DNA of 64,000 nt, from assembly GCA_020633435.1 (NCBI GenBank), contig JACKDP010000001.1, forward strand, positions 1 through 64,000, written 5' to 3'. Origin of the DNA: Myxococcales bacterium (GTDB lineage: Bacteria > Myxococcota_A > Bradymonadia > UBA7976 > UBA1532). The translations under genes were made by a program, and so were the position numbers. Under the pieces are notes generated by a model. That model did no database searches and was not told the DNA's origin. It saw only the letters and a program-made list of their open reading frames with translations. Below, piece by piece: positions 46,084-53,940 of the stretch. The first letter of the stretch is position 1. Each line of letters begins with the position of its first letter.

Positions 46084-46749
46084 CTACTTGATCACGCCGG
46101 CGAGCACGGCGATGGGAAAGGAGATGTTGCCCCCGGCGACCACCACGGCCAGACCGATCGCGGCGCGCTTGCGCCAGTGGTTGTACCGCGGGTGGTTGAT
46201 GCCCAGCGTCTGCAGCATGCTCCAGACGCCGTGGTAGAGGTGCAGGCCCAGGAAGATGTTGGCCACCACGTAGACGCCAGCGATGGCCGGCACCTGAAAG
46301 CCCGTCACGAAGTTGTGGTAGGCGTCCTGCCAGCCGCGGAACTCCCCGGGGGCGACGTGGCCCGTGGTGAAGTGCAGCAGGTGATAGACGATGAAGAACA
46401 GCAGGATGAGCCCGCCGAGGGGCATGACCTTCGCGGCGTAGGTGGTCGCGAGGGTCTGCTTGACCTGGTAGCGCACCGGCCGGGCCGCGCGGTTCTGGCG
46501 GACGAGGCTGATGGCCGCCCAGGCGTGGGCGATGACCGAGCCCAGGAGCACCAGGCGGGCCGCCCAGAGGGGACCCGGGAGGCCGTGCAGGAAGGCCGCG
46601 TAGGCGTTGAACACCTCGCGCCCCGAGTAGGCCTGCAGGTTGCCGATCATATGGGCCGTCACGAAGCCCACCATGATCACGCCCGTGACCGCCATGATCG
46701 CCTTCTTGCCGATCGTGGTGTCCCGGAGGGCGAGCGTCTTGCCGCTCAT
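46084..46749 (-). CDS. sdhC: Succinate dehydrogenase cytochrome b subunit
   Basis: The product is 221 residues with five hydrophobic segments, the di-haem class B type (single SdhC in place of SdhC plus SdhD). Conserved haem-ligand histidines lie in segments such as GFVTAHMIGNLQ, SVIAHAWAAISL, FIVYHLLHFT and LGLHLYHGVWSML. GGGAGG lies 7 bases before the ATG, better than an upstream GTG. It is the first gene of sdhCAB and is divergent from an MFS gene. Confidence 0.88.
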   Translation of the reverse strand: MSGKTLALRDTTIGKKAIMAVTGVIMVGFVTAHMIGNLQAYSGREVFNAYAAFLHGLPGPLWAARLVLLGSVIAHAWAAISLVRQNRAARPVRYQVKQTLATTYAAKVMPLGGLILLFFIVYHLLHFTTGHVAPGEFRGWQDAYHNFVTGFQVPAIAGVYVVANIFLGLHLYHGVWSMLQTLGINHPRYNHWRKRAAIGLAVVVAGGNISFPIAVLAGVIK

Positions 46750-47136
46750 TGTCACGCCTCCCGCGTCCGTCGTGCCCCGCGGTGGCGGGACCGGCCGTCA
46801 CTACCACCTGATGCCCGAAAAGTCCACGCTGCCGCGCGGATCGACATGCCCGGTTTGGGGGGGTGGCCGCCGACCCCGGCCCCCCCCGCGGCGGCGCCAT
46901 CGTCATCTCGCCGAGTTCCTTCGGCTTTTCGGGCAGAGAGGCGCGCCGCGCGGCGCCGGGAGGCCCGGGGGGCGCCCGCCGGTGGACGGTCCGTTCGAGC
47001 GAGGCGCCCGCTCGCCGGGCCCACGGCGTCCGGCGGGCCGCCCCGCGCCGGCCCCACGCCAGGGCGGACGCGCCGAATCTCACCGTGCGGAAGATTGCAC
47101 CGCACCCGGGCCGCCGTCCGCGGTATCTCGTGTCCC
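46750..47136. other. Divergent intergenic region, sdhC and MFS gene
   Basis: These 387 bases lie between two divergent genes and must hold both promoters. The stretch 46,800-46,830 is slightly less GC-rich. A G7 run at 46,857-46,863 and the C-rich stretch that follows it are prominent. I see no open frame with coding character and no confident -35/-10 or riboswitch-like structure. Confidence 0.45.
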
Positions 47137-48309
47137 ATGACGCCGCCCGCCCTCCGCTCCCTGCCCGCCATCACGCTCCTCCTGGCCAGCGCCCTCACGG
47201 TGATGGCCGGGGCCGTGGTCGCCCCGGCCTTGCCCCGGATCGCCGCGAACTTCCTCGGCGATCCGGACGTCGCCCTCAAGAGCCGCCTGCTCCTGACGCT
47301 GCCCGCCCTCGGGGTCGTGCTGGCCGGCGGCCTCGCCGGCTGGGCGGCGGACCGCTTCGGCCGGCTGCCCGTCATGCAGATCTCCCTCGTGGTCTACGCG
47401 GTGGCGGGCTCGACGGGGCTCTACCTCGAGAGCCTCGATGCCCTCCTGCTCGGCCGCCTGGTGCTCGGGCTGGGCGTCGCCGGCATCATGACCACCGCCA
47501 CCACCCTCGTCGCGGACCTCTGGCCGGGGCCGGCCCGGATGCGCTTCCTGGGGCTGCAGGCCGCCTTCATGGGCCTCGGCGGCCTGGTGTTCATGGTCGG
47601 CGGCGGCGCCCTCGCCGACCAGCACTGGCGCGGCCCCTTCGGCCTCTACCTGGCCTCCCTGCCGCTGCTCGTCCCGGCGCTCCTGTCGTTTCGGGTGGGC
47701 GCCCCCTCGACGCTGCCCGCCGGCGGCCTCGTCGGCATGCCGGCCGAGGGGGAGCGCGCCCCCGCCCTGCTCATCTACCTGGCGGCCATGCTGGGCTACG
47801 GCCTCTTCTACGCCATCCCGACGCAGCTCCCCTTCAGCCTGCAGGAGCGCCTGGACGCCAGCAGCCTGCAGGTCGGCATCGTCGTGGGCTCCAGCACCGT
47901 CGTCAGCGCCGTCTTCTCCCTGCTCAGCCAGCGCATCATCGCCCGCTTCGGCGCGCCCCGGACGGTGGGCGTGACCTTCACCCTCGTGACCCTGGGCTTC
48001 GCGCTGCTGGCCCCCGACACCGGCTGGGCCCTCGTCTTCCCCGCCGTCGCCCTCGTCGGCGCCGGCACCGGCCTGCTCATGCCCAACCTGGCCTCCTGGC
48101 TGGCCGCCGGCACCGAGCCCGCGCGCCGCGGCCGCGCCATGGGCGGCCTCACCACCGCCTCCTTCGCGGGCATGTTCGCCTCGCCCCTGCTGCTCCAGCC
48201 CGTCCGCGCCCACTTCGGCCTCCACGGCCTGACCGGCGCCTTCGCCGCCGCCTCCGCCCTGGCGGCGTGCACGGCGGGCGGGACGTGGCTCCTGCGCCGG
48301 GGCCGGTAG
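47137..48309 (+). CDS. MFS transporter
   Basis: The product is 390 residues with about twelve hydrophobic segments. The loop motif GWAADRFGRLPVMQ between helices 2 and 3 is the MFS motif A, and GLGVAGIMTTATTLVADLW resembles the following segment of drug/H+ antiporters. The C-terminal half repeats the pattern. The ATG at 47137 precedes a hydrophobic first helix. Small-molecule export (DHA1-type) is the most likely role; the substrate is unknown. Confidence 0.85.
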   Translation: MTPPALRSLPAITLLLASALTVMAGAVVAPALPRIAANFLGDPDVALKSRLLLTLPALGVVLAGGLAGWAADRFGRLPVMQISLVVYAVAGSTGLYLESLDALLLGRLVLGLGVAGIMTTATTLVADLWPGPARMRFLGLQAAFMGLGGLVFMVGGGALADQHWRGPFGLYLASLPLLVPALLSFRVGAPSTLPAGGLVGMPAEGERAPALLIYLAAMLGYGLFYAIPTQLPFSLQERLDASSLQVGIVVGSSTVVSAVFSLLSQRIIARFGAPRTVGVTFTLVTLGFALLAPDTGWALVFPAVALVGAGTGLLMPNLASWLAAGTEPARRGRAMGGLTTASFAGMFASPLLLQPVRAHFGLHGLTGAFAAASALAACTAGGTWLLRRGR

Positions 48310-48387
48310 CCGACGGCTGCGACGCCGCCCACCTTGCGAGCTGGGCCCGGGTGGCCCAATCTCGGGCGAGACAGCCGGAGGTGTGCC

Positions 48388-48459
48388 GTGACGAACCTGC
48401 GACGAACGCTGCCATCGACCCTGGTCGTCCTGCGCCTCGTGCCCCAGGCGGCCAGACCG
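48388..48459 (+). other. Signal-peptide-like frame upstream of the TRAP solute-binding protein
   Basis: A GTG at 48388 opens a frame reading TNLRRTLPSTLVVLRLV, a signal-peptide-like stretch, which stops at 48460. The solute-binding protein begins in a different frame at that point. A one-base loss or two-base gain near 48,430 would join them with APRAPGGQ at the junction. Confidence 0.5.
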
Positions 48460-49373
48460 TGAACATCCTCAGGATCGGCACGCTGGCTCAGCGAAGCAGC
48501 CCCTGGGGCACGGTGCTGAGCAGCTGGTCCAGCAACGTCTACCAGAAGACGCGTGGTGCGCTGGAGTTGGAGATCTTCTTCAACGGCCAGCAGGGCGACG
48601 AGGGCAGCATGGTGCGCAAGCTGGGGACCGAGCAGCTTGCGGGCGCCGTGCTAAGCGCCGCCGGGCTCAGCCGGATCCACCGGCCGATCGCCGCGCTGCA
48701 GATGCCGCTCTTCTCGTCGTGGGCTCAGCTCGACGCGGCCCGCGCGGCCATGAGGCCCGAGTTCGAGCGGGCAGCGATGCAAGCGGGCTTCGAGATCGCT
48801 GGCTGGGGGGATGTGGGCCTCGTGCGCCTCATGGCACGGGGCCACCAGCCCCGGGTCCCGCAGGACCTGCGCGGGAAGAGGGCGGTGCTCGGGCGCGACG
48901 ATCCGAACGGGCCCGCCCTGTACTCGACGATCGGGCAGGTCTCGACGGTGTCCCTGCACCCGGCAGAGGTCCTGCCCAGCCTCAACGTCGGCGCCGTCGA
49001 CGCCTTCTTCGCGCCTGCCCTGGTGGCCGAGCAGTTCCGGTGGGCCGACAAGGTGGACGCCGTCGTCGATCACGTGGTGGGCACGGCCATCGGCGGCATC
49101 GTGTTCGCGACCGGCGCCTTCTACAAACTGCCCGCCGATCTCCGGGAGACCCTGCGGGACACCAGCATGCTGGCGGCCGGCGCCATGACCCGCCTCATCC
49201 GCCGCGAGGACGACGCGGCCTGGCTGCGCCTGCGCGACCGGACGACGGTGAGCACCCTGAGCGCGACCGAGGAGACCGCCTGGAACGACTGGGCCCAGGC
49301 CGTGCGTTCGCGGCTGAGCCTGGGCACCTATCCGCCAGCGCTCGTGACCCACCTGGAGGGGTTCGCGCAGTAG
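48459..49373 (+). CDS. TRAP-type (DctP-like) solute-binding protein
   Basis: The product is about 304 residues from a GTG. NILRIGTLAQRSSPWGTVLS and NGQQGDEGSMVRKLGTEQL match the N-terminal lobe of DctP-family proteins, and NVGAVDAFFAPALVAEQFRW the hinge region. As sequenced it lacks a signal peptide, but one lies immediately upstream in another frame, so the mature periplasmic protein is probably intact. No DctQ or DctM membrane subunit gene is near, so it is an orphan; it could work with a distant permease or as a stand-alone sensor. The ligand is unknown. Confidence 0.75.
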   Translation: MNILRIGTLAQRSSPWGTVLSSWSSNVYQKTRGALELEIFFNGQQGDEGSMVRKLGTEQLAGAVLSAAGLSRIHRPIAALQMPLFSSWAQLDAARAAMRPEFERAAMQAGFEIAGWGDVGLVRLMARGHQPRVPQDLRGKRAVLGRDDPNGPALYSTIGQVSTVSLHPAEVLPSLNVGAVDAFFAPALVAEQFRWADKVDAVVDHVVGTAIGGIVFATGAFYKLPADLRETLRDTSMLAAGAMTRLIRREDDAAWLRLRDRTTVSTLSATEETAWNDWAQAVRSRLSLGTYPPALVTHLEGFAQ

Positions 49374-49445
49374 CGACGGCCAGGGCTCCGATCGCCGGCC
49401 AACCAGGGTATCCTCCCCGGAGCGGCGACCCGGCCAGGAGGCGAA

Positions 49446-50951
49446 GTGAGCACCCCCAGCACGCTGACCCAGGTGGTCGTCTTCGGCGCCTCCGGCGACC
49501 TCACCGCGCGCAAGCTGCTGCCGGCCCTCGCGGGCAACCTGCGGGCCGGCGCCCTCGAGCGCCCGCTGCAGGTCATCGGCGTCGCGCGCCGCCCCAAGGC
49601 CGACGCCGCCTGGCGCGACGAGCTGGACCCCTGGATGGAGCCCGCCCTGCGGCCCGCCTGGGAGCGCCTGCGCCCCCACGTCCACTACCGCGCCGCTGAC
49701 TCGCTGGAGGCCGGCGACGTGGTGCAGCTCGGCCTCGAGCTGGACGCCCTCGCCCGCGACGCCGGCCACGACGTCCGCCGCGTGGGCCGGCTGTTCTACC
49801 TGGCCCTGAAGCCCGACCTCTTCGCCGCGACCGTCCGCCACCTGTCGACGGCCGGCCTGCTGGACTGCGCCCCCGGCGATCCCGCCGCCTGGCGCCGCGT
49901 CGTCGTCGAGAAGCCGTTCGGCCACGACCTGCCGAGCGCCCTGGCCCTCAACGCCGCCCTGCGCGAGCACCTGCGCGAGGACCAGATCCTCCACATCGAC
50001 CACTACCTGGGCAAGGAGACCGTCCAGAACATCCTGGCTTTTCGCTTTCAAAACGCCATCTTCGAGCCGCTCTGGTCCCGCGTGCACGTGGAGTCCGTCG
50101 AGATCACGGTGGCCGAGTCCATCGGCGTGCCGAGCGGGCGCGCGGGCTACTACGACACCTCCGGCGCCCTGCGGGACATGGTGCAGAACCACCTGCTCCA
50201 GGTGCTCTCCCTGGTGGCCATGGAACCCCCGAGCTCCATGAGCGGCGGCGACGTGCGCGACGAGAAGGTGCAGGTGCTGCGGTCGCTGGCGCCGTTCACC
50301 CCCGAGCAGGTGGCCCGGGACGTGGTGCGGGCGCGCTACACAGCGGGGGGGAACATCGAGCGGGGCTACGCGGACGAGGCGGGGGTGGCCGCCGACAGCA
50401 GCACCGAGACGTACGTCGCCATCCGCGCGAGCATCCGCAACTGGCGCTGGAACGGCGTGCCGTTCTTCCTGCGCTCCGGCAAGGGGCTGGCGAAGCGCTA
50501 CACCGAGGTCGTGCTGCGGTTCCGGGCGCCGCCGGTGGACCTGCTGGGCGGCGCCGTGGACGGCGAGCTCTGCGCCCTGCGGCCCAACGACCTGCGCCTG
50601 CTCATCCAGCCCGAGGAGGGCATCCGGCTGGGGTTCCTGGTCAAGCAGCCCGGCCCGGGCGCCATCATGCGGCCGGCGACGCTGGGCTTCGACTACGGCG
50701 CGCTCACGGGTGGGGCCGACACGGCGCCGGCCTACCAGCGCCTGCTGCTCGACGCCATCGAGGGCAACCCCACGCTCTTCATCCGCGACGACGAGGTGGA
50801 GGCCGCCTGGCGCTTCGTCGACAGCATCCGCGCCGGCTGGGCCGCCCCCGACGCGCCGCCCCTGGCGACGTACGCGGCCGGCAGCATGGGGCCCGCCGAG
50901 GCCGACGCCCTGTTCCGCGGCTGCGAGGGCATCTGGGGGGACGGGGAGTGA
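49446..50951 (+). CDS. zwf: Glucose-6-phosphate 1-dehydrogenase
   Basis: The product is 501 residues, normal for Zwf. The nucleotide-binding GASGDLTARKLLPAL is at the N-terminus, EKPFGHDL in the middle, and the active-site HIDHYLGKETVQN follows. It oxidises glucose 6-phosphate to 6-phosphogluconolactone with NAD(P)+. The start is a GTG with GGAGG nine bases upstream. The stop overlaps pgl by four bases (GTGA). First gene of an oxidative pentose phosphate operon. Confidence 0.93.
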   Translation: MSTPSTLTQVVVFGASGDLTARKLLPALAGNLRAGALERPLQVIGVARRPKADAAWRDELDPWMEPALRPAWERLRPHVHYRAADSLEAGDVVQLGLELDALARDAGHDVRRVGRLFYLALKPDLFAATVRHLSTAGLLDCAPGDPAAWRRVVVEKPFGHDLPSALALNAALREHLREDQILHIDHYLGKETVQNILAFRFQNAIFEPLWSRVHVESVEITVAESIGVPSGRAGYYDTSGALRDMVQNHLLQVLSLVAMEPPSSMSGGDVRDEKVQVLRSLAPFTPEQVARDVVRARYTAGGNIERGYADEAGVAADSSTETYVAIRASIRNWRWNGVPFFLRSGKGLAKRYTEVVLRFRAPPVDLLGGAVDGELCALRPNDLRLLIQPEEGIRLGFLVKQPGPGAIMRPATLGFDYGALTGGADTAPAYQRLLLDAIEGNPTLFIRDDEVEAAWRFVDSIRAGWAAPDAPPLATYAAGSMGPAEADALFRGCEGIWGDGE

Positions 50952-51640
50952 GCGGCGCCCTCGTGGCCACCACCGATGACCTGGCCAGCGTGGCCGGGCC
51001 CCTGATCGGCGCCGAGATCCAGCAGCACATCGCCCTCAGCGGCCGCTGCCGCCTGGCCCTCCCCGGGGGCAGCACCCCGGGATCCACGCTCGCGTGGCTG
51101 GCGGCCCACCTGCCCGCCGAGGCCTACGGCCGCCTCTGGATCACCTGGGTGGACGAGCGCCACACCCCGGACGCCGCCGACCGCAACGACGCCCTGGCCC
51201 GGCGGTCCTGGCTCGACCACGCCCCGGCCGCCGCGTGCGTGCTGCCGATGGGGGACGGCCGCGGCGACCTGGATGAGGCGGTCGAGCGCTATGTGGCGGA
51301 CTTCCAACGGGAATTCGGCGGCATCGACGTCGCCGTCCTGGGCGCGGGCCCGGACGGGCACATCGCGTCGCTCTTCCCGGGGCACCCGGCGCTCGCCGCC
51401 CAGGGCGTGGCCGTCGCCGTCCCCGACAGCCCCAAGCCGCCGCCGGCCCGCCTCTCGCTGACGCTGCCCACGCTGGAGGACGCCGCCTGCGTCGTCGTCC
51501 TGGCCCGCGGCGCGGACAAGGCGGCGATGCTCGCCGAGGCCCGCGGCGGGGCCCTGCCCCTGGGCCGCCTGGCCCCCGCGGGCGCCTACCACTGGATCCT
51601 CGACCACGCCGCCGCCGCGCGGCTCGGAGCCCGCCCATGA
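50948..51640 (+). CDS. pgl: 6-phosphogluconolactonase
   Basis: The product is 230 residues. LPGGSTPGSTLAWLA near residue 38 and WITWVDERHTPDAADRND near 65 are the family signatures, with GPDGHIASLFPGHPAL in the second half. It hydrolyses 6-phosphogluconolactone. It starts at a GTG overlapping zwf and its stop overlaps gnd (ATGA), so the three enzymes are translationally coupled. Confidence 0.92.
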   Translation: MSGALVATTDDLASVAGPLIGAEIQQHIALSGRCRLALPGGSTPGSTLAWLAAHLPAEAYGRLWITWVDERHTPDAADRNDALARRSWLDHAPAAACVLPMGDGRGDLDEAVERYVADFQREFGGIDVAVLGAGPDGHIASLFPGHPALAAQGVAVAVPDSPKPPPARLSLTLPTLEDAACVVVLARGADKAAMLAEARGGALPLGRLAPAGAYHWILDHAAAARLGARP

Positions 51641-53061
51641 CCCCCACCGCAGACCTCGCCCTCGTCGGCCTCGGCGTCATGGGCAGCGCCCTCGCCCGCA
51701 ACTTCCACGGCCGCGGCCTCGAGGTCGCCGTCTACGATCGGGGCGAGGAGGCCCGCGCCCGCTTCGCCCGCGACCACGCCACCCCCGGCACCCGCTACGT
51801 CGTCTGCGAGGACCTGCCCGCCCTGGCCGCCGCATTGGAGCGGCCGCGGCGCATCCTCGTCATGGTCCCGGCCGGCCCGCCGGTGGACGCCGTGCTCGAG
51901 GCCCTCGCCCCCCACCTGGACGCCGACGACATCGTCATCGACGGCGGCAACAGCCACTTCCCCGACACGGTGCGGCGCGCGGCCTTCGCGCGGGAGGCGG
52001 GCTTTCGGTTCGTGGGCATGGGCGTGAGCGGCGGGGAGGAGGGCGCGCTGAAGGGCCCCGCCATGATGCCCGGCGGCGACGTCGAGGCCTGGGAGCGCCT
52101 GCGTCCCGTGCTGGAGCTCGCCTGCGCCCAGAGCGACAGCGGCCCGTGCGTGGATCACTGCGGCCGGGGCGGCGCCGGCCACTTCGTGAAGATGGTCCAC
52201 AACGGCATCGAGTACGGCGACATGCAGCTCATCGCCGAGACGCACCAGCTCCTGCGCCATGGCCTGGGCCAGACGCCGGGCCAGGCGGCGGCCACCTTCG
52301 CGCGGTGGAACGAGGGCCCGCTGCAGAGCTATCTCATCGAGATCACGGCGGAAATCGCCGACGCTGCCGACCCCGCCGGCCCCGGAGCCCTGGTGGACGC
52401 CATCCTCGACGTCGCCGGCCAGAAGGGCACCGGCCGCTGGACGAGCGCCACCGCCATCGAGCTGGGCGTGCCGCTGCCCACCATCACGGCGGCCGTCGAC
52501 GCCCGCGCCCTGAGCGCCGCCCGCCCCTGGCGCCTGGCCGCCAGCGCCGCCTTCCCGCCCGCCGGCCCCGTCGCTGGCCTGACCGTGGCCGACCTGGAGC
52601 ACGCCCTCTACGCCGCCAAGATCATGAGCTACACCCAGGGCTTCGCGCTCCTGGCCGCGGGCAGCGCCGCCTACGACTTCGGCACCGACCTGGCCCGGGT
52701 GGCCCGCATCTGGAAGGCCGGCTGCATCATCCGCGCGCGCTTCCTCGACCGCGTGCACGCGGCCTTCAGCGCCGACCCCGGCCTGCCGCTGCTGCTCCTC
52801 GACCCGGGCTTCCAGGCCGAGATCGCCGAGCGCGCGCCCGCCTGGCGCCGCGTCGTGGCCGCCTGCACCCTCGCCGGCTGGCCCGTCCCCGCCCTGAGCG
52901 CCAGCCTGGCCTTCTTCGATACCCTCACCCGCGCCCGGGGCAGCGCCGACCTCATCCAGGCCCAGCGCGACTACTTCGGGGCCCACACCTACCGGCGGAC
53001 GGAGGCCCCGGAGGTGGCGGTGCACACGGAGTGGGCCGGCCTGTCGCGCGTCGGCGAGTAG
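51637..53061 (+). CDS. gnd: 6-phosphogluconate dehydrogenase (decarboxylating)
   Basis: The product is 474 residues, the long form. LVGLGVMGSALARNF is the NADP-binding loop, DGGNSHFPDT and GMGVSGGEEGALKGPAMMPGG bind substrate, and GGAGHFVKMVHNGIEYGDMQ is the catalytic signature. It completes the oxidative branch with zwf and pgl. It lies 10 bases before an HNH gene on the same strand. Confidence 0.93.
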   Translation: MTPTADLALVGLGVMGSALARNFHGRGLEVAVYDRGEEARARFARDHATPGTRYVVCEDLPALAAALERPRRILVMVPAGPPVDAVLEALAPHLDADDIVIDGGNSHFPDTVRRAAFAREAGFRFVGMGVSGGEEGALKGPAMMPGGDVEAWERLRPVLELACAQSDSGPCVDHCGRGGAGHFVKMVHNGIEYGDMQLIAETHQLLRHGLGQTPGQAAATFARWNEGPLQSYLIEITAEIADAADPAGPGALVDAILDVAGQKGTGRWTSATAIELGVPLPTITAAVDARALSAARPWRLAASAAFPPAGPVAGLTVADLEHALYAAKIMSYTQGFALLAAGSAAYDFGTDLARVARIWKAGCIIRARFLDRVHAAFSADPGLPLLLLDPGFQAEIAERAPAWRRVVAACTLAGWPVPALSASLAFFDTLTRARGSADLIQAQRDYFGAHTYRRTEAPEVAVHTEWAGLSRVGE

Positions 53062-53071
53062 GCGCGCGGGG

Positions 53072-53929
53072 GTGCCGCTGCTGTACTACTGGCGCGGCGA
53101 CGTCTACCGCGCCGATCTGGACGCCGGGGTCGGCTTCCACCTCAACCAGGCCACGCCGCGGCTGCACGCCATCGACGTCGGCGACAGCCTGTGGGCGTTC
53201 ACCCGGCGCGCCGATGGGGCCTATGTGCTGGTCGCCGAGCTCGTCGTCCACGCGCGCACGCTGAACCCGGACGGGTTCCACTACGGCCGCTACCGCCTCT
53301 GGGGCCACCTGGCGCGCTCGCGCTACTTCGCCGCAGACGCCCAGGCCGACATCACCCCGCTCATCCGGGGCCTGTCGGTCAGCAGCCGGGGGGGCGTCCT
53401 CGGGCGGGCGTTCCAGGGCGCGGCGGCTGTCCGCAGCCTGACGCTCGCGGACCACGCCGTCCTGGCGCGGTACGCCGCCGCCCTGCCCACCGAGCCCCGC
53501 GCACGGCTGCTCCCCGAGGAGCAGCTCGAGGCGGCCCTGGTGGAAGAGGGCACCGCCGCCTTCGAGCGCATTCTGCTGGAGACGCCGGCCGGCGTCGGTG
53601 AGGCCCGGCGCGGCCAGCTCCGCGGCTTCGCCCAGCGTCGCGACCGCCACCTCGTCCTGGCGCTGCGCGAGCTGTACCGGGGCCGCTGCCAGGTGTGCGC
53701 CTGGGACCCGCCGACCGGCTACGGCGTCGAGCTCTGCGAGGCCCACCACCTGCGCTGGCTCTCCCGCGGGGGCGCCGACGCGGCGACGAACCTCGTCCTC
53801 CTCTGCCCGAACCACCACCGCGCCGTCCACCGCTGCGACGCCCCGTTCGACTGGGCCGACCGGGCCTTCGTCTTCGGCGAGCGGCGGGAGCCGCTGGTGG
53901 TCGACGAGCACTTGCTGGACGCGAGCTAG
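53072..53929 (+). CDS. HNH endonuclease with N-terminal PUA/EVE-like module
   Basis: The product is 285 residues from a GTG. The C-terminal HNH domain is complete: CQVC at about residue 208, CEAHHLRWLSRGGADAATNL and CPNHHRAVH. The N-terminal ~120 residues (LWAFTRRADGAYVLVAELVV, FHYGRYRLWGHLARSRYF) have the look of a small beta-barrel of PUA/ASCH/EVE type, which in some nucleases reads modified bases; that link is inference. It begins 10 bases after gnd, an odd place for a nuclease, and is convergent with the large membrane protein gene. Type IV-like restriction of modified DNA is one possibility. Confidence 0.75.
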   Translation: MPLLYYWRGDVYRADLDAGVGFHLNQATPRLHAIDVGDSLWAFTRRADGAYVLVAELVVHARTLNPDGFHYGRYRLWGHLARSRYFAADAQADITPLIRGLSVSSRGGVLGRAFQGAAAVRSLTLADHAVLARYAAALPTEPRARLLPEEQLEAALVEEGTAAFERILLETPAGVGEARRGQLRGFAQRRDRHLVLALRELYRGRCQVCAWDPPTGYGVELCEAHHLRWLSRGGADAATNLVLLCPNHHRAVHRCDAPFDWADRAFVFGERREPLVVDEHLLDAS

Positions 53930-53940
53930 CGTCGTGATCG

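Noticed and set aside
46863..48309. Fusion of the MFS and TRAP frames suggested by a single long open frame
   Set aside because: The long frame runs out of phase with the MFS gene; the MFS protein ends at 48309 and the solute-binding protein starts separately.
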